A DNA stretch of 64,000 nucleotides, taken from NCBI GenBank assembly GCA_044508835.1, contig JBIQHD010000002.1, positions 1 through 64,000 on the forward strand, given 5' to 3'. Shown piece after piece: positions 42,055 to 51,030 of this stretch (positions are counted from its first letter, which is position 1; each line of letters opens with the position of its first letter). The notes beneath the pieces were generated by a model, which searched no databases, was not told the origin of the DNA, and worked only from the letters and a program-made list of their open reading frames with translations. The DNA is from JAKFDI01 sp044508835. Its GTDB lineage: Bacteria > Pseudomonadota > Gammaproteobacteria > Burkholderiales > Burkholderiaceae_C. The translations under genes and the position numbers were made by a program.

Positions 42055-42591
42055 ATGACCGCACGCATCTACCTCGCCGGCCCCGACGTCTTCGCCCCCG
42101 ACGCGGCGGCGCGCTTCGCGCGGCTGCAGGCCTGGTGCGCCGCGCGCGGCCTGCAGGGCGTGCGGCCCTCGGACGACGGCGTGGCCGCGCTGCGCGAGGC
42201 CGGCGCGAGCCCGCGCGAGATGGCGCAGCGCATCTGCGCCGCCAACCTCGCCCACGTGCGCGCCTGCGATGCGGTGCTGGCCAACCTGGCGCCGTTCCGC
42301 GGCGACACCGAGCCCGACAGCGGCACGGTCTTCGAGCTCGGCTTCGCCGTCGCCCTCGGCAAGCCGGCGGCGGCCTACCTGCCGCAGGCGGGCGAGGACC
42401 TCGCCGCGCGCATCGGGCGCCTGTACGGCGTGCGGCCGTCGCTCGCGGCCGGCGGCGCCTGCGAGGACCGGCGCTACGGCATGCTGGTGGAGGATTTCGG
42501 CCTGCCGCTGAACCTCATGATCGCCTGCTCCGCCGGCGTGCACGCCGACCCGCAGGCGGCGCTGGACGAGCTGGCCCGGCGGCTGGGCTGA
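42055..42591 (+). CDS. nucleoside 2-deoxyribosyltransferase
   Basis: 178 residues. Signature IYLAGPDVF at the start, catalytic Asp/Glu region in ANLAPFRGDTEPDSGTVFELGFAVALGKPAAAYL, which fits the family. It transfers 2-deoxyribose between nucleobases or hydrolyses nucleosides. ATG 42055 starts directly upstream of the signature. Its start is 88 bases from the divergent hydrolase start. Confidence 0.9.
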   Translation: MTARIYLAGPDVFAPDAAARFARLQAWCAARGLQGVRPSDDGVAALREAGASPREMAQRICAANLAHVRACDAVLANLAPFRGDTEPDSGTVFELGFAVALGKPAAAYLPQAGEDLAARIGRLYGVRPSLAAGGACEDRRYGMLVEDFGLPLNLMIACSAGVHADPQAALDELARRLG

Positions 42592-42673
42592 CGGGCCGCG
42601 TCGCCAACCGGACGGCGCGCTCGCGCCGCAGCGGGCATATTGCGGCAGGCCCCACGACTTCCAGGAGAACCGC

Positions 42674-43561
42674 ATGCCCCTGCCGACCCTCGAGACCACG
42701 CAGTACCGCGTGGAAGACGGCATCGCCACCATCACGCTGAACCGCCCCGACAAGCTCAACGCCTACAACCCGCAGATGCGCGCGGAGCTCCACGCGCTGT
42801 TCGACGAGACCGATGCCGACGACGCCGTGCGCGTGGTCATCGTCACCGGCGCGGGCCGCGCCTTCTGCGCCGGCGCCGACCTGTCCTCGGGCGGCAAGAC
42901 CTTCGACCGCAACGCCCACGGCGGCGACCCGCTGCGCGAATCGCTGCGCGTGGGCGACGTCTACCGCGACGGCGGCGGCACCACCACGCTGCGCATGTAC
43001 GAGAGCCTGAAGCCCGTCATCGGCGCCATCAACGGCGCGGCGGTGGGCATCGGCGTGACGATGCAGCTGCCGATGGACATCCGCATGGCGTCCACCGACG
43101 CGCGCTTCGGCTTCGTGTTCGCGCGCCGCGGCATCACGCCCGAGGCCGCGTCGTCGTGGTACCTGCCGCGGCTCGTGGGCATGCAGACGGCGCTGGAGTG
43201 GTGCCTGACGGGCCGCGTCTTCGGCGCCGACGAGGCGCTGGCGCGGGGCCTGGTGCGCTCGGTGCACGCGCCCGACGAGCTGCTGCCGGCCGCCCGCGCG
43301 CTGGCCCGCGAGATCGCCGACAACACCGCGCCGGTGTCGGTGGCGCTCGCGCGCCAGATGATGTGGCGGCTGTCGGCCGCGCCGCACCCGATGTTCGCCC
43401 ACCGCATCGACAGCCGCTCGATCCAGGCGCGCGGCGCCTCGGCCGATGCGCGCGAGGGCGTGGGCGCCTTCCTCGAGAAGCGGCCGGCGGTGTTCCCGAA
43501 CCGGGTGTCGTCGGACATGCCGGCCTTCTTCCCGTGGTGGGACGAGCCGGCCTTCGAGTGA
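42674..43561 (+). CDS. enoyl-CoA hydratase/isomerase (crotonase) family protein
   Basis: 295 residues. The family signature GAGRAFCAGADL holds the oxyanion hole and INGAAVGIGVTMQLPMDIRMAS the second loop; conserved Glu in FVFARRGITPEAASSWYLPRLVG. The C-terminal part (GAFLEKRPAVFPNRV) completes the trimer interface. Probable role in fatty-acid or aromatic-acid catabolism. RBS AGGAG before ATG 42674. Confidence 0.93.
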   Translation: MPLPTLETTQYRVEDGIATITLNRPDKLNAYNPQMRAELHALFDETDADDAVRVVIVTGAGRAFCAGADLSSGGKTFDRNAHGGDPLRESLRVGDVYRDGGGTTTLRMYESLKPVIGAINGAAVGIGVTMQLPMDIRMASTDARFGFVFARRGITPEAASSWYLPRLVGMQTALEWCLTGRVFGADEALARGLVRSVHAPDELLPAARALAREIADNTAPVSVALARQMMWRLSAAPHPMFAHRIDSRSIQARGASADAREGVGAFLEKRPAVFPNRVSSDMPAFFPWWDEPAFE

Positions 43562-43564
43562 GCC

Positions 43565-44188
43565 TCAGCCGAAGAACGAGCGCCAGGCCGCCTGCAGCGA
43601 GCCGGGCGCGACGACGGCCATGAACGCGAGGCCGGCCACCGCGCCGGCCACGTGGGCGTCGTGGTTGATGCGCCCGCGCCGGCTGCGCCCGGCGAGCACG
43701 CTGAACGCCAGGTAGGCGAGCGCGAACAGCGGCGCCGGAATCGGCACCGGGATCGGCAGGATGAAGATCGACGAGGTCGGGAAGGCCACGATCGAGGCGA
43801 ACAGCACGCCGAGGATCGCGCCCGAGGCGCCCAGGCTCGCGTAGCCCGGCTGCCGGCGGTGGATGGCCCACGTGGCGAGGCTGCTCGCGAGCAGCGAGAC
43901 CGCGTACAGCGCCACGAAGCGCGGTGTGCCCAGGTGGCGCTCCAGCCCGAAGCCGAAGGCCCAGAACGTGAAGCCGTTGAACAGCAGGTGCGGCAGGTCG
44001 GCGTGGATGAAGCCACTGGTCACGAGCGTCGCGTAGTCGCCGCGCCGCACGAGGCCATGCGGGCGCAGCAGGTGGCGCTCGACCAGCGCCGGCGCGCGGT
44101 ACAGGCCGAACAGGCTCACGGCGGCGATGGTGGCGAGCAGCAGGGCGGCGGCGGGCGCGCCGCCGGTGAGGCGAAGCAGGGTGTCCAT
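43565..44188 (-). CDS. rhomboid family intramembrane serine protease
   Basis: 207 residues with six or seven membrane helices. Catalytic Ser S122 in GASGA, preceded by HADLPHLLFNGF (conserved His and Asn), and the catalytic His H179 in the last helix (NHDAHVAGA). Complete active site, so it is likely an active protease of the inner membrane that cleaves membrane-anchored substrates. It converges with the crotonase gene; the stops are 3 bases apart. Confidence 0.93.
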   Translation of the reverse strand: MDTLLRLTGGAPAAALLLATIAAVSLFGLYRAPALVERHLLRPHGLVRRGDYATLVTSGFIHADLPHLLFNGFTFWAFGFGLERHLGTPRFVALYAVSLLASSLATWAIHRRQPGYASLGASGAILGVLFASIVAFPTSSIFILPIPVPIPAPLFALAYLAFSVLAGRSRRGRINHDAHVAGAVAGLAFMAVVAPGSLQAAWRSFFG

Positions 44189-44263
44189 CGGCCGATGGTG
44201 GCAGAGCCGGCGGGCCGATGCCGGCGGACGGGCGTGGCCGCCACCCGCCGCCGCGCGCCCGGC

Positions 44264-44758
44264 TCAGCGCGGCGCCCGGCCCTCGTACGCCGCCTGCAGC
44301 GCGGCGATGTCGAGCTTGACCATCGTCAGCATGGCGTCCGTGGCCCGCCTGGCGCGCGCCCGGTCGGGGTCGGCCATCATGTCGAAGATCACCGTCGGCG
44401 TGATCTGCCACGAGACGCCGAAGCGGTCCTTCAGCCAGCCGCATTCCTCGGGCGCGCCGCCGCCTTCGAGCAGCGCATTCCAGTAGCGGTCGATCTCCTC
44501 CTGGGTGTCGCAGTGCACGACGAACGAGACGGCATGGTTGAACGGGTCCATCTGCCCGGCGCTCATCGCGGTGAAGGGCTGCCCGAAGAGCTCGAAGTCG
44601 ACGACCTTCACCGAGCCGGGCGGGCCGCTGGGCGATTCGCTGGGCATGGCGGCGACGCGCGTGACGCGCGAGTCGGGAAAGATGCCGGCGTAGAACGCGG
44701 CGGCCTCCTCGGCCTCCTTCGCGTACCAGAGGAAGGGGACGATCTTCCGGATCGGCAT
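44264..44758 (-). CDS. VOC/PhnB-like glyoxalase-fold protein
   Basis: 164 residues. Begins MPIRKIVPFLWYAKEAEEAAAFYAGIFPDSRV, the family signature of the PhnB/3-demethylubiquinone methyltransferase-like VOC proteins. Two beta-alpha-beta-beta-beta units; the second carries HAVSFVVHCDTQEEIDRYWNAL and GWLKDRFGVSWQITP. Function often unknown; some bind metals or small molecules. ATG 44758 is preceded by AGGAGGCCGCC. Confidence 0.9.
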   Translation of the reverse strand: MPIRKIVPFLWYAKEAEEAAAFYAGIFPDSRVTRVAAMPSESPSGPPGSVKVVDFELFGQPFTAMSAGQMDPFNHAVSFVVHCDTQEEIDRYWNALLEGGGAPEECGWLKDRFGVSWQITPTVIFDMMADPDRARARRATDAMLTMVKLDIAALQAAYEGRAPR

Positions 44759-44858
44759 GGCGGCCTCCTGTCGCTGATGGCGGGCCTGCGATCTTTCCCC
44801 TTTGCAGGAACCCGGTTGGCGGCAGGGCCGTTGACGCGCCGCGCGCGGCCGCGCGCCG

Positions 44859-45161
44859 TCAGTGCAGCCGGTTCTGCAGCGCGGCCGAGGGGCCGGGCGG
44901 GCGGCCGTGCACCAGCGACACCCAGTGCGCATGCGCCTCGCCCAGCGCCGCGCGCATCAGGCCGGGGGCGTGCGGATGGTGTGCCACGACGAAGAGGTGC
45001 GAGACGATGCGCCGTGCCAGCGACTCGCGGCGCGCCACGCGCTCGTCGGAATCGCCCGCGGCCTCGGCCCACATCGTCATCAGCGCCACGGTGCTGGTCA
45101 TCAGGGCGTCGAAGCCGCACAGCGACGAGGGCTCGACCGGTTCGGACACGGTGGTCTTCAT
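44859..45161 (-). CDS. His-rich small protein of the DUF3501/DUF2325 operon
   Basis: 100 residues, no recognised family. Many His residues (HLFVVAHHPHAPG, EAHAHWVSLVHGR) and Met repeats (LMTSTVALMTMW) suggest possible metal contacts, but this is inference. Mainly helical. ATG 45161 overlaps the stop of the DUF3501-like gene (ATGA), so it is translated with it. It is the last gene of the hemP-DUF2325-DUF3501-like group. Confidence 0.6.
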   Translation of the reverse strand: MKTTVSEPVEPSSLCGFDALMTSTVALMTMWAEAAGDSDERVARRESLARRIVSHLFVVAHHPHAPGLMRAALGEAHAHWVSLVHGRPPGPSAALQNRLH

Positions 45162-45877
45162 GCGACGCTCCTTTCGGCGGCGGGTTGCGCGTCGCCGGCC
45201 GGCGTGCGGCGCACGCGCGGCGACGCGGCGATGTCGCAGCACAGCGCGAGCAGCGTGCGCGGCGGGATCAGGCGGCGGAAGTTGTAGCGCTCGTGCAGGC
45301 AGCCGAGCGCGGCGGGCGCGCCGGCCAGCAGCGCGGCGCGCAGCGGCTCGGGCAGCGCGAAGCGCAGGAAGTGCACGGCGCTCGGCCGGCCGAGGTGGCG
45401 GTCGGGCAGGTCCTCGTTGGCCGCGGCCACGACGCGCCCGAGCGTGCCGCAGCGCTTCCAGCGCTGCCCGGCCGCCTCGTCGGCCCGGTCGCTGGCCTGC
45501 ACCCGCGCGCGGCCGTGGCGGCCCACCTCCACGTAGAGCTGGTGCGCGGCCTCGCTCAGCGCCGGCAGGTCGCGGCGGCGCGCCTCGGCCTCGGGCAGCT
45601 CGACGAACAGCGTGGCCTTCCAGTGGCGCCCGTCGGGCAGCAGGTGGGCGTAGGTGTCGATCTCGTGCTGCATCGACTGTGCGTCGAAGGCGTTGTCGCT
45701 GCGCAGCACCTCCTGGATCTGCCAGCGCACGGTGAGCGCGTCCTCGAACTGCAGCCGCATCGCCGGGCCGAGCGCCACGGTGCGCGCCTCGCGGTGCGCG
45801 GCCAGGCGGCGGCGGTGGGCGGCGCGGTACTGGCGGTAGGCCTCGGCGTCCATCAGGTCGTCGGTGGAGAGTTTCAT
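45158..45877 (-). CDS. DUF3501-like protein with extra C-terminal region
   Basis: 239 residues. The first 190 residues fit the DUF3501 family (MKLSTDDLMDAEAYRQYRA, RTVALGPAMRLQFEDALTVRWQIQEVLRSDN, VHFLRFALPEPLR). The extra 45 C-terminal residues (RRLIPPRTLLALCCDIAASPRV) are less conserved. DUF3501 genes in other genomes occur with rubrerythrin- or ferredoxin-like genes, hinting at redox or iron work. Its start overlaps the stop of the DUF2325 gene. Confidence 0.8.
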   Translation of the reverse strand: MKLSTDDLMDAEAYRQYRAAHRRRLAAHREARTVALGPAMRLQFEDALTVRWQIQEVLRSDNAFDAQSMQHEIDTYAHLLPDGRHWKATLFVELPEAEARRRDLPALSEAAHQLYVEVGRHGRARVQASDRADEAAGQRWKRCGTLGRVVAAANEDLPDRHLGRPSAVHFLRFALPEPLRAALLAGAPAALGCLHERYNFRRLIPPRTLLALCCDIAASPRVRRTPAGDAQPAAERSVA

Positions 45878-47088
45878 CGGTGCTCCGGCGTGGCGGCCTC
45901 GGCCGCGGAGTCGGCAGGGGGCAGCGTGTCCAGCGCGCGCTGCAGGCTGGTGGCGCTCGGGTTCTCGACGAAGACGCAGCGCTTGCCGGTGCGCTTGCAG
46001 TGCGACTTCACGCGCCAGTAGGCGTCGTGGCTCAGGCAGCCGGTCTGGCAGATGACGAGGTCGGCGGCGCCGAGCGTGGCGTCGAGCTGGGCGACGCTGT
46101 CCTCCTCGCCGCCGTCGTGGTGCAGGAAGCGCCCGCCCACGCGCTCGATCAGCGCGCGGTAGATCGGCACGCTCGCCTGGCGCCCGCCGACGCACAGCAC
46201 GGCGCAGTGCTCGAAGCGCGGGCCGGCCGCCTCGCGCGGCGCGGGCTGCGCGGCCGCCGAGGGCAGGGTGCGCGGCTCGGCGCGCCGGCGCTCGTGCGCC
46301 AGGTCCTGCTCGGCGCGCTGCAGCGCCCGCTGCAGCTCGCGGATGCGTTCGAGCTGCCGCTCGTTGTCGCGCAGCAACTCCAGGCGGCTCTTCAGGCCCG
46401 GCGCCGAGGCCTCGAGGTCGCGCAGGCGGTCGGCCTGCATGGCGATGCGCGTGTCGCGGCCGATGAGGTCGGCGCGCAGCTGCAGCACGGTGGCCTGCAG
46501 GTCCTCCTGGCGGCGCGCATGCGCCAGCGCGGCCTCGGCGGCGCGGCGGCGCTGCTGCACCAGCTCGTGCGCCAGCTCGGCGTGGCTGCGCTGCAGCTCG
46601 GCCAGGCGCTGCAGGTCGGCGCGGGCGGAGGCGCCGATCTGGTGCTGCAGCATGTGCACGTCCTGCAGCACCTGCTCCTCCAGCACCGCGTCGCAGCGCG
46701 CATGGGTGAGCGTGGCCCACAGCGCGCCGGCCACGTCGCCGCGAGCGGGGGCCTCGCGCCACCAGTCGGCCAGCGCGTCGGCGCTCTTGCGCGCGGCGGA
46801 CAGGCGCAGCGCGCTGGCGTAGCGCCGGTCGAGCTCGCGTTGCACCGCCTCGGCCGTGGGCGTGCGCTGCTTGCAGTCGCCGATGACGCCGCAGTGCAGC
46901 TCGTAGTCGCTGGCCATCACCTCGCCGCCCAGCAGCTTGCCGACGAGGCGGCGCAGCGCGTCCACCGGCAGGCACACGCCGATCACCGGGCAGTAGGCAT
47001 GCTCGGCCAGCTCCCACACGCGGCGGCGGCGCGAGCCGCGCAGCGCGGCGGCGGGAGGCAGGGTCAGGGTGCGGTCGTGATCGCACAT
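45874..47088 (-). CDS. DUF2325 domain protein with long helical/coiled-coil middle
   Basis: 404 residues. Residues 130-280 are a charged, heptad-like coiled-coil segment (QDVHMLQHQIGASARADLQRLAELQRSHAELAHELVQQRRRAAE...). The C-terminal about 100 residues form the DUF2325 domain (AVLCVGGRQASVPIYRALIERVGGRFLHHDGG, then ADLVICQTGCLSHDAYWRVKSHCKRTGKRCVFVENPS) with conserved Cys residues that might bind metal. N-terminal His/Cys (CDHDRTL, CPVIGVCLP, HCGVIGDCK) also look metal-like. Function unknown; placed with hemP and DUF3501, an iron-related role is likely. Confidence 0.82.
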   Translation of the reverse strand: MCDHDRTLTLPPAAALRGSRRRRVWELAEHAYCPVIGVCLPVDALRRLVGKLLGGEVMASDYELHCGVIGDCKQRTPTAEAVQRELDRRYASALRLSAARKSADALADWWREAPARGDVAGALWATLTHARCDAVLEEQVLQDVHMLQHQIGASARADLQRLAELQRSHAELAHELVQQRRRAAEAALAHARRQEDLQATVLQLRADLIGRDTRIAMQADRLRDLEASAPGLKSRLELLRDNERQLERIRELQRALQRAEQDLAHERRRAEPRTLPSAAAQPAPREAAGPRFEHCAVLCVGGRQASVPIYRALIERVGGRFLHHDGGEEDSVAQLDATLGAADLVICQTGCLSHDAYWRVKSHCKRTGKRCVFVENPSATSLQRALDTLPPADSAAEAATPEHR

Positions 47089-47247
47089 GGCGCGCCTCCA
47101 TCGGGACCGGCGGCGCGCCGGCAGGGCGGGATCGAAGGGTCGAGGGTCGCGAGCATGTGCGTTCGTCTTTCGACAAGGGCACTGCTGGCGGCGGGCTGGC
47201 GTGTGCGGTTCGGAGGCCGGGCGCGGGGCCCGGGGAACGGGCTTCTT

Positions 47248-47460
47248 CTATTTGGTGAGAATCAGCTTTCCCAGCGACGTGAGGCGCAGCCGGTAGGTGG
47301 TGCCCTCGTGTTCGATGTGCGCTTCGCGCTGCCCGGCGAGCAGTTCACCGCTGCGCCAGCACGGCGCACGGGCCCCGGCGGCCCGGGCCGCGTCCGGCGT
47401 GCCGCCGCCCGGGGGCGGCACGGGCTGCAGCGCAGGGGCGGGCGGCTTGAGAAGCGACAT
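47248..47460 (-). CDS. hemP: HemP-like hemin uptake protein
   Basis: 70 residues. The C-terminal HIEHEGTTYRLRLTSLGKLILTK matches the HemP family (short proteins involved in haem uptake and regulation). The N-terminal half is Pro/Gly/Ala-rich and variable. It starts just behind a Fur-box-like palindrome (47473-47493), and the DUF2325 gene follows on the same strand 159 bases away. Confidence 0.88.
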   Translation of the reverse strand: MSLLKPPAPALQPVPPPGGGTPDAARAAGARAPCWRSGELLAGQREAHIEHEGTTYRLRLTSLGKLILTK

Positions 47461-47472
47461 GGAAAGCAGTAT

Positions 47473-47493
47473 AAATACGAATTACTCGCATTT
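47473..47493. promoter_or_regulatory. Fur-box-like palindrome between hemP and feoA
   Basis: AAATACGA-ATTAC-TCGCATTT is an inverted repeat of 8-base arms with one mismatch, AT-rich in a GC-rich region, at the common divergent promoter of hemP and feoAB. It fits known Fur sites in betaproteobacteria. Both operons would be repressed by iron-loaded Fur. Confidence 0.6.
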
Positions 47494-47551
47494 GCAAACT
47501 CAATGATGGCGCCGGGGTCGGGCGCCCTGCCGGGCAGGAGCCGGCCTTTCG

Positions 47552-47884
47552 ATGACTTCCACACTCGATCAACGCCCGCTCGGCGAGCCCGCGCGCGTGC
47601 ACGCCGTCCACGCGCCGTCCGACGCGCCCGACTGGAGCCTGCGGCTCGAGGAGATCGGCTTCATCCCCGGCGAGCAGGTCACCCTGATGGCCCGCGGCAT
47701 GCCCGGCGGCGACCCGCTGATGGTGCGCGTGGGCGATTCCACCTTCGCGCTGCGCCGCGCCGAAGCGGCGTGCGTGGAGGTGCGTGAGTTGAACGTGGAT
47801 GCCGCGGATTCCGCGGGCCGAGCGCCGGGCCGCGCCCCCCCGGGGGACCGGACGACGTCCTCGCCGGACGAGGGGCTGTCGTGA
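47552..47884 (+). CDS. feoA: ferrous iron transport protein A
   Basis: 110 residues. SH3-like FeoA domain in the first 75 residues (LRLEEIGFIPGEQVTLMARGMPGGDPLMVRVGDSTFALRRAEAACVEV). The tail of about 30 residues is Pro/Ser/Arg-rich. It assists FeoB. Its TGA overlaps the FeoB GTG start (GTGA), so translation is coupled. Confidence 0.93.
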   Translation: MTSTLDQRPLGEPARVHAVHAPSDAPDWSLRLEEIGFIPGEQVTLMARGMPGGDPLMVRVGDSTFALRRAEAACVEVRELNVDAADSAGRAPGRAPPGDRTTSSPDEGLS

Positions 47885-49788
47885 ACGAGGCCGTCATCCA
47901 CGTCCACCGCGGCGGGCCGCTGCTGGCGCTCGTCGGCAACCCGAACTGCGGCAAGACCGCGCTGTTCAACCTGCTCACCGGCAGCCGCCAGAAGGTCGCC
48001 AACTACGCCGGCGTCACCGTCGAGCGCAAGGAGGGCCGCACCACCACGCCGGCCGGCAAGGACGTGCGCGTGCTCGACCTGCCCGGCGCCTACAGCCTGC
48101 ACCCGCGCTCGCCCGACGAGCGCGTGACGGTCGACGTGCTCTACGGCCGCGCCCGCGGCGAGAAGCGGCCCGACCTGGTGGTGTGCGTGGTCGACGCCAC
48201 CAACCTGCGGCGCAACCTGCGGCTGGTGCTGGCCGTCAAGCGCCTGGGCCTGCCGTGCGTGGTGGCGCTGAACATGGCCGACCTGGCCGAGCAGCGCGGC
48301 GTGCGCATCGGCGCCGAGGCGCTGCAGCGCGAGCTCGGCGTGCCGGTGGTGCGCACCGTCGGCGTGAAGAGCGAGGGCGACGCCGCGCTGCGCGCGCTGC
48401 TCGACGACAAGGAGATCTGGCGCTCGGCCTCGCTCGCCGCGGACGCCGCCGCCCCGGAGACGGGCGCCGGGATCGAGGCCGACCACGAGGCGGTGCGCCG
48501 CATCCTGCGCAACCTCGGCCTCGACGCGGTGGTGCCGCACACCGCGAGCGACCGCATCGACCGCGTGCTGCTGCACCCCGTCGTCGGCCCGCTGGTGCTG
48601 GCGGTGCTGCTGTTCCTCATGTTCCAGGCGGTGTTCGCCTGGGCCGAGGCGCCCATGGGCTGGATCGAGGAAGCCACCGGCTGGCTCGGCGAGGTGGTCG
48701 GCGGCCTGCTGCCCGAGGAGGGGCCGGCCGGCTGGCTGCGCAGCCTGCTCGTCGACGGCGTGATCGCCGGCGCCGGCGGCGTGGTGGTGTTCCTGCCGCA
48801 GATCGTGATCCTGTTCGCCTTCATCCTGGTGCTCGAGGAATCGGGCTACCTGCCGCGCGCCGCCTTCCTGCTCGACCGGCTGATGGGCGGCGTCGGGCTG
48901 TCGGGGCGCTCGTTCATCCCGCTGCTGTCCAGCTTCGCCTGCGCCATTCCCGGCGTGATGGCCACGCGCAGCATCGCCAACCCGCGCGACCGCATGGTGA
49001 CGATCATGATCGCGCCGCTGATGACCTGCTCCGCGCGGCTGCCGGTGTATGCGCTGCTGATCGGCGCCTTCATTCCCAAGCGCGAGGTGCTGGGCGGGCT
49101 GGAGCTGCAGGGCCTGGTGCTGTTCGGCCTGTACATCGCCGGCATCGTGAGCGCGCTCGGCGTGGCCTGGGTGCTCAAGCGCGTGACCAGCGAAGGCCGG
49201 CGCGTGCGCTCGCTGATGATGGAGATGCCCGCCTACCACTGGCCGGCGCTGCGCAACGTGCTGATCGGCCTGTGGCAGCGGGTGGAGATCTTCATGCGGC
49301 GCGTGGGCGGCATCATCCTGACGCTGACCATCCTGCTGTGGTTCCTCGCCAGCTTCCCCGGCCCGCCGCCGGGCGCCACGGGCGCGCCCATCGAGTACAG
49401 CATCGCCGGCATGCTGGGGCGGTGGCTGGCGGTGGTGTTCGAGCCCATCGGCTTCAACTGGCAGATCAGCATCGCGCTGGTGCCGGGGCTGGCCGCGCGC
49501 GAGGTGGCGGTGAGCGCGCTCGGCACCGTCTACGCGCTCTCGGCCACCGGCGACGACACGGCCGGCGCCCTCATGCCGCTGATCGCGCAGAGCTGGAGCC
49601 TGGCCACCGCCCTGTCGCTGCTCGCCTGGTACGTGTTCGCGCCGCAGTGCCTGGCCACGCTCGCCGCCGTCAAGCGCGAGACCGGCGGCTGGAAGATGCC
49701 GCTCATCATGGCGGGCTACCTGTTCGGGCTCGCCTACCTCGCGTCCTTCATCACCTACCGCGTGGCGGTGGCGCTGGGCGGCGGCTGA
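47881..49788 (+). CDS. feoB: ferrous iron transport protein B (GTPase-permease)
   Basis: 635 residues, GTG start at 47881. The G-domain has G1 NPNCGKT, G3 DLPGAYSL and G4 NMAD (LNMADLAEQRG). A transmembrane region follows with FeoB landmarks LVLEESGYLPRAAFLLDRLMGGVGLSGRSFIPLLSSFACAIPGVMATR and SWSLATALSLLAWYVFAPQCLATLAAVKRETG. Imports Fe(II) across the inner membrane. A shorter version than the E. coli protein, but of the length seen in betaproteobacteria. Fur-box-like site 47473-47493 upstream of feoA. Confidence 0.96.
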   Translation: MNEAVIHVHRGGPLLALVGNPNCGKTALFNLLTGSRQKVANYAGVTVERKEGRTTTPAGKDVRVLDLPGAYSLHPRSPDERVTVDVLYGRARGEKRPDLVVCVVDATNLRRNLRLVLAVKRLGLPCVVALNMADLAEQRGVRIGAEALQRELGVPVVRTVGVKSEGDAALRALLDDKEIWRSASLAADAAAPETGAGIEADHEAVRRILRNLGLDAVVPHTASDRIDRVLLHPVVGPLVLAVLLFLMFQAVFAWAEAPMGWIEEATGWLGEVVGGLLPEEGPAGWLRSLLVDGVIAGAGGVVVFLPQIVILFAFILVLEESGYLPRAAFLLDRLMGGVGLSGRSFIPLLSSFACAIPGVMATRSIANPRDRMVTIMIAPLMTCSARLPVYALLIGAFIPKREVLGGLELQGLVLFGLYIAGIVSALGVAWVLKRVTSEGRRVRSLMMEMPAYHWPALRNVLIGLWQRVEIFMRRVGGIILTLTILLWFLASFPGPPPGATGAPIEYSIAGMLGRWLAVVFEPIGFNWQISIALVPGLAAREVAVSALGTVYALSATGDDTAGALMPLIAQSWSLATALSLLAWYVFAPQCLATLAAVKRETGGWKMPLIMAGYLFGLAYLASFITYRVAVALGGG

Positions 49789-49830
49789 CGCCGCCGGGCC
49801 GATACGCGGCGCGGCCGCGAGAATCGGCCC

Positions 49831-50484
49831 ATGCCCGCGCCGTTCGTTCCCGAAGGCTGGCAGCTCTCCACCGCGCAGGTCGTGGTGGAGGTGGCCGGCA
49901 CCCTCGCCTTCGCCCTGTCGGGCATCCTCGAGGCGGCGCGCAAGCGGCTGGACGCCGTGGGCGTGTGCTTCGTCGCCGGCGTGGCGGCCTTCGGCGGCGG
50001 CACGCTGCGCGACGTGCTGCTCGACCGGCGCCCCTTCTTCTGGGTCGAGCGCGCCGGCTGGCTGTGGGCCGTGCTGCTGCTGTGCGTGGCCGCCATGCTG
50101 TTCCTGCGCGCGCGCCACTTCACGCCCACCGAGCGCGCCATGCAGTGGCCCGATGCGCTGGGCCTGGGCCTCTTCGCCGCCACCGGCACGCAGGTCGCCG
50201 CGGCCGACGGCCTGCCGGCCATCGTCGCCGTGCTGATGGGCGTGATGACGGCCGTCTTCGGCGGCGTGCTGCGCGACGTGCTGTGCAACGAGGTGCCGCG
50301 CGCCTTCAATGACCACCGGCCGTATGCGCTGTGCGCCTTCGCCGGCGGCTGGGCGGTGCTGGGCGTGCAGCAGCTCGGCGCGGCCGCGCCGCTGGCGCTG
50401 GCCGCGGGCGCGCTCGTCGCCACCGTCGCGCGGCTGCTGTCCCTGCGCTTCGGCTGGCGCCTGCCCGCGTGGCGCGGGGACTGA
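49831..50484 (+). CDS. TRIC-type (UPF0126) membrane protein
   Basis: 217 residues with seven membrane helices. The two repeats carry FGGGTLRDVLL and FGGVLRDVLCNEVP, the family signature. Related proteins are known as TRIC cation channels; some members transport glycine or cations. Only 43 bases after feoB; possibly read through with it, though its function is not iron-specific. Confidence 0.9.
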   Translation: MPAPFVPEGWQLSTAQVVVEVAGTLAFALSGILEAARKRLDAVGVCFVAGVAAFGGGTLRDVLLDRRPFFWVERAGWLWAVLLLCVAAMLFLRARHFTPTERAMQWPDALGLGLFAATGTQVAAADGLPAIVAVLMGVMTAVFGGVLRDVLCNEVPRAFNDHRPYALCAFAGGWAVLGVQQLGAAAPLALAAGALVATVARLLSLRFGWRLPAWRGD

Positions 50485-50487
50485 CGC

Positions 50488-51030
50488 TCACTCCAGCTTC
50501 CGGTCTTCCTTCTTCGCCTTCTCCATCGCCTCCGGCTCCAGCTCCTCGGCCGCGCGGTTGAGCTTGACGAAGACGCCCCAGCCGGCGAGCAGCAGCCCCA
50601 CCGAGGTCAGCAGCGAGGCGGCGTAGACCAAGTGCGACGGATCCTCGCGCAAGGCCTCGAAGGTGGCGATCAGCCCTTCGAGCGTCAGCGCGACCACCAC
50701 CACCACGAGAAAGCGCGAGAGGAAGCGCCGCACCCGCGTCGGCCCGCTGACGTGGGCTTCGCGCACCACCTCCTCCTCGACGATGGTCTGCGCGATCTGC
50801 AGCGCGACGATCGCCACCGTGAGCACGCCGATGGTCTCGATCAGCCCGAACGCGGCGCGGTGGTCGAAGCCGCCCGCGAGCGCCTCCCAGCCGGCCCTGG
50901 CGGCGATGACCAGCAGCGACAGCGCCGTCAGCACGAAGAGCGCCGCGATCGCCGAATGCGCGATGCCCACCGCGCGCTGCAGCAGCCGGACCGGCGCCGC
51001 GGCGGGCGCCTCGCCCCGCGGCGCGCTCAT
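50488..51030 (-). CDS. small membrane protein with four helices
   Basis: 180 residues, four predicted helices (about 28-47, 62-82, 108-126, 137-156), a basic loop in the middle (SGPTRVRRFLSRF), and a charged C-terminal tail (AAEELEPEAMEKAKKEDRKLE). No recognised family; it may be a PsiE-like protein by pattern. Its start overlaps the stop of the DUF2164 gene (ATGA), so the two are an operon. Confidence 0.7.
   Translation of the reverse strand: MSAPRGEAPAAAPVRLLQRAVGIAHSAIAALFVLTALSLLVIAARAGWEALAGGFDHRAAFGLIETIGVLTVAIVALQIAQTIVEEEVVREAHVSGPTRVRRFLSRFLVVVVVALTLEGLIATFEALREDPSHLVYAASLLTSVGLLLAGWGVFVKLNRAAEELEPEAMEKAKKEDRKLE

Noticed and set aside
47089..47247. A separate small gene between hemP and the DUF2325 gene
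   Set aside because: Frames in this 159-base gap lack ribosome binding sites and recognisable sequence; it is treated as untranslated.
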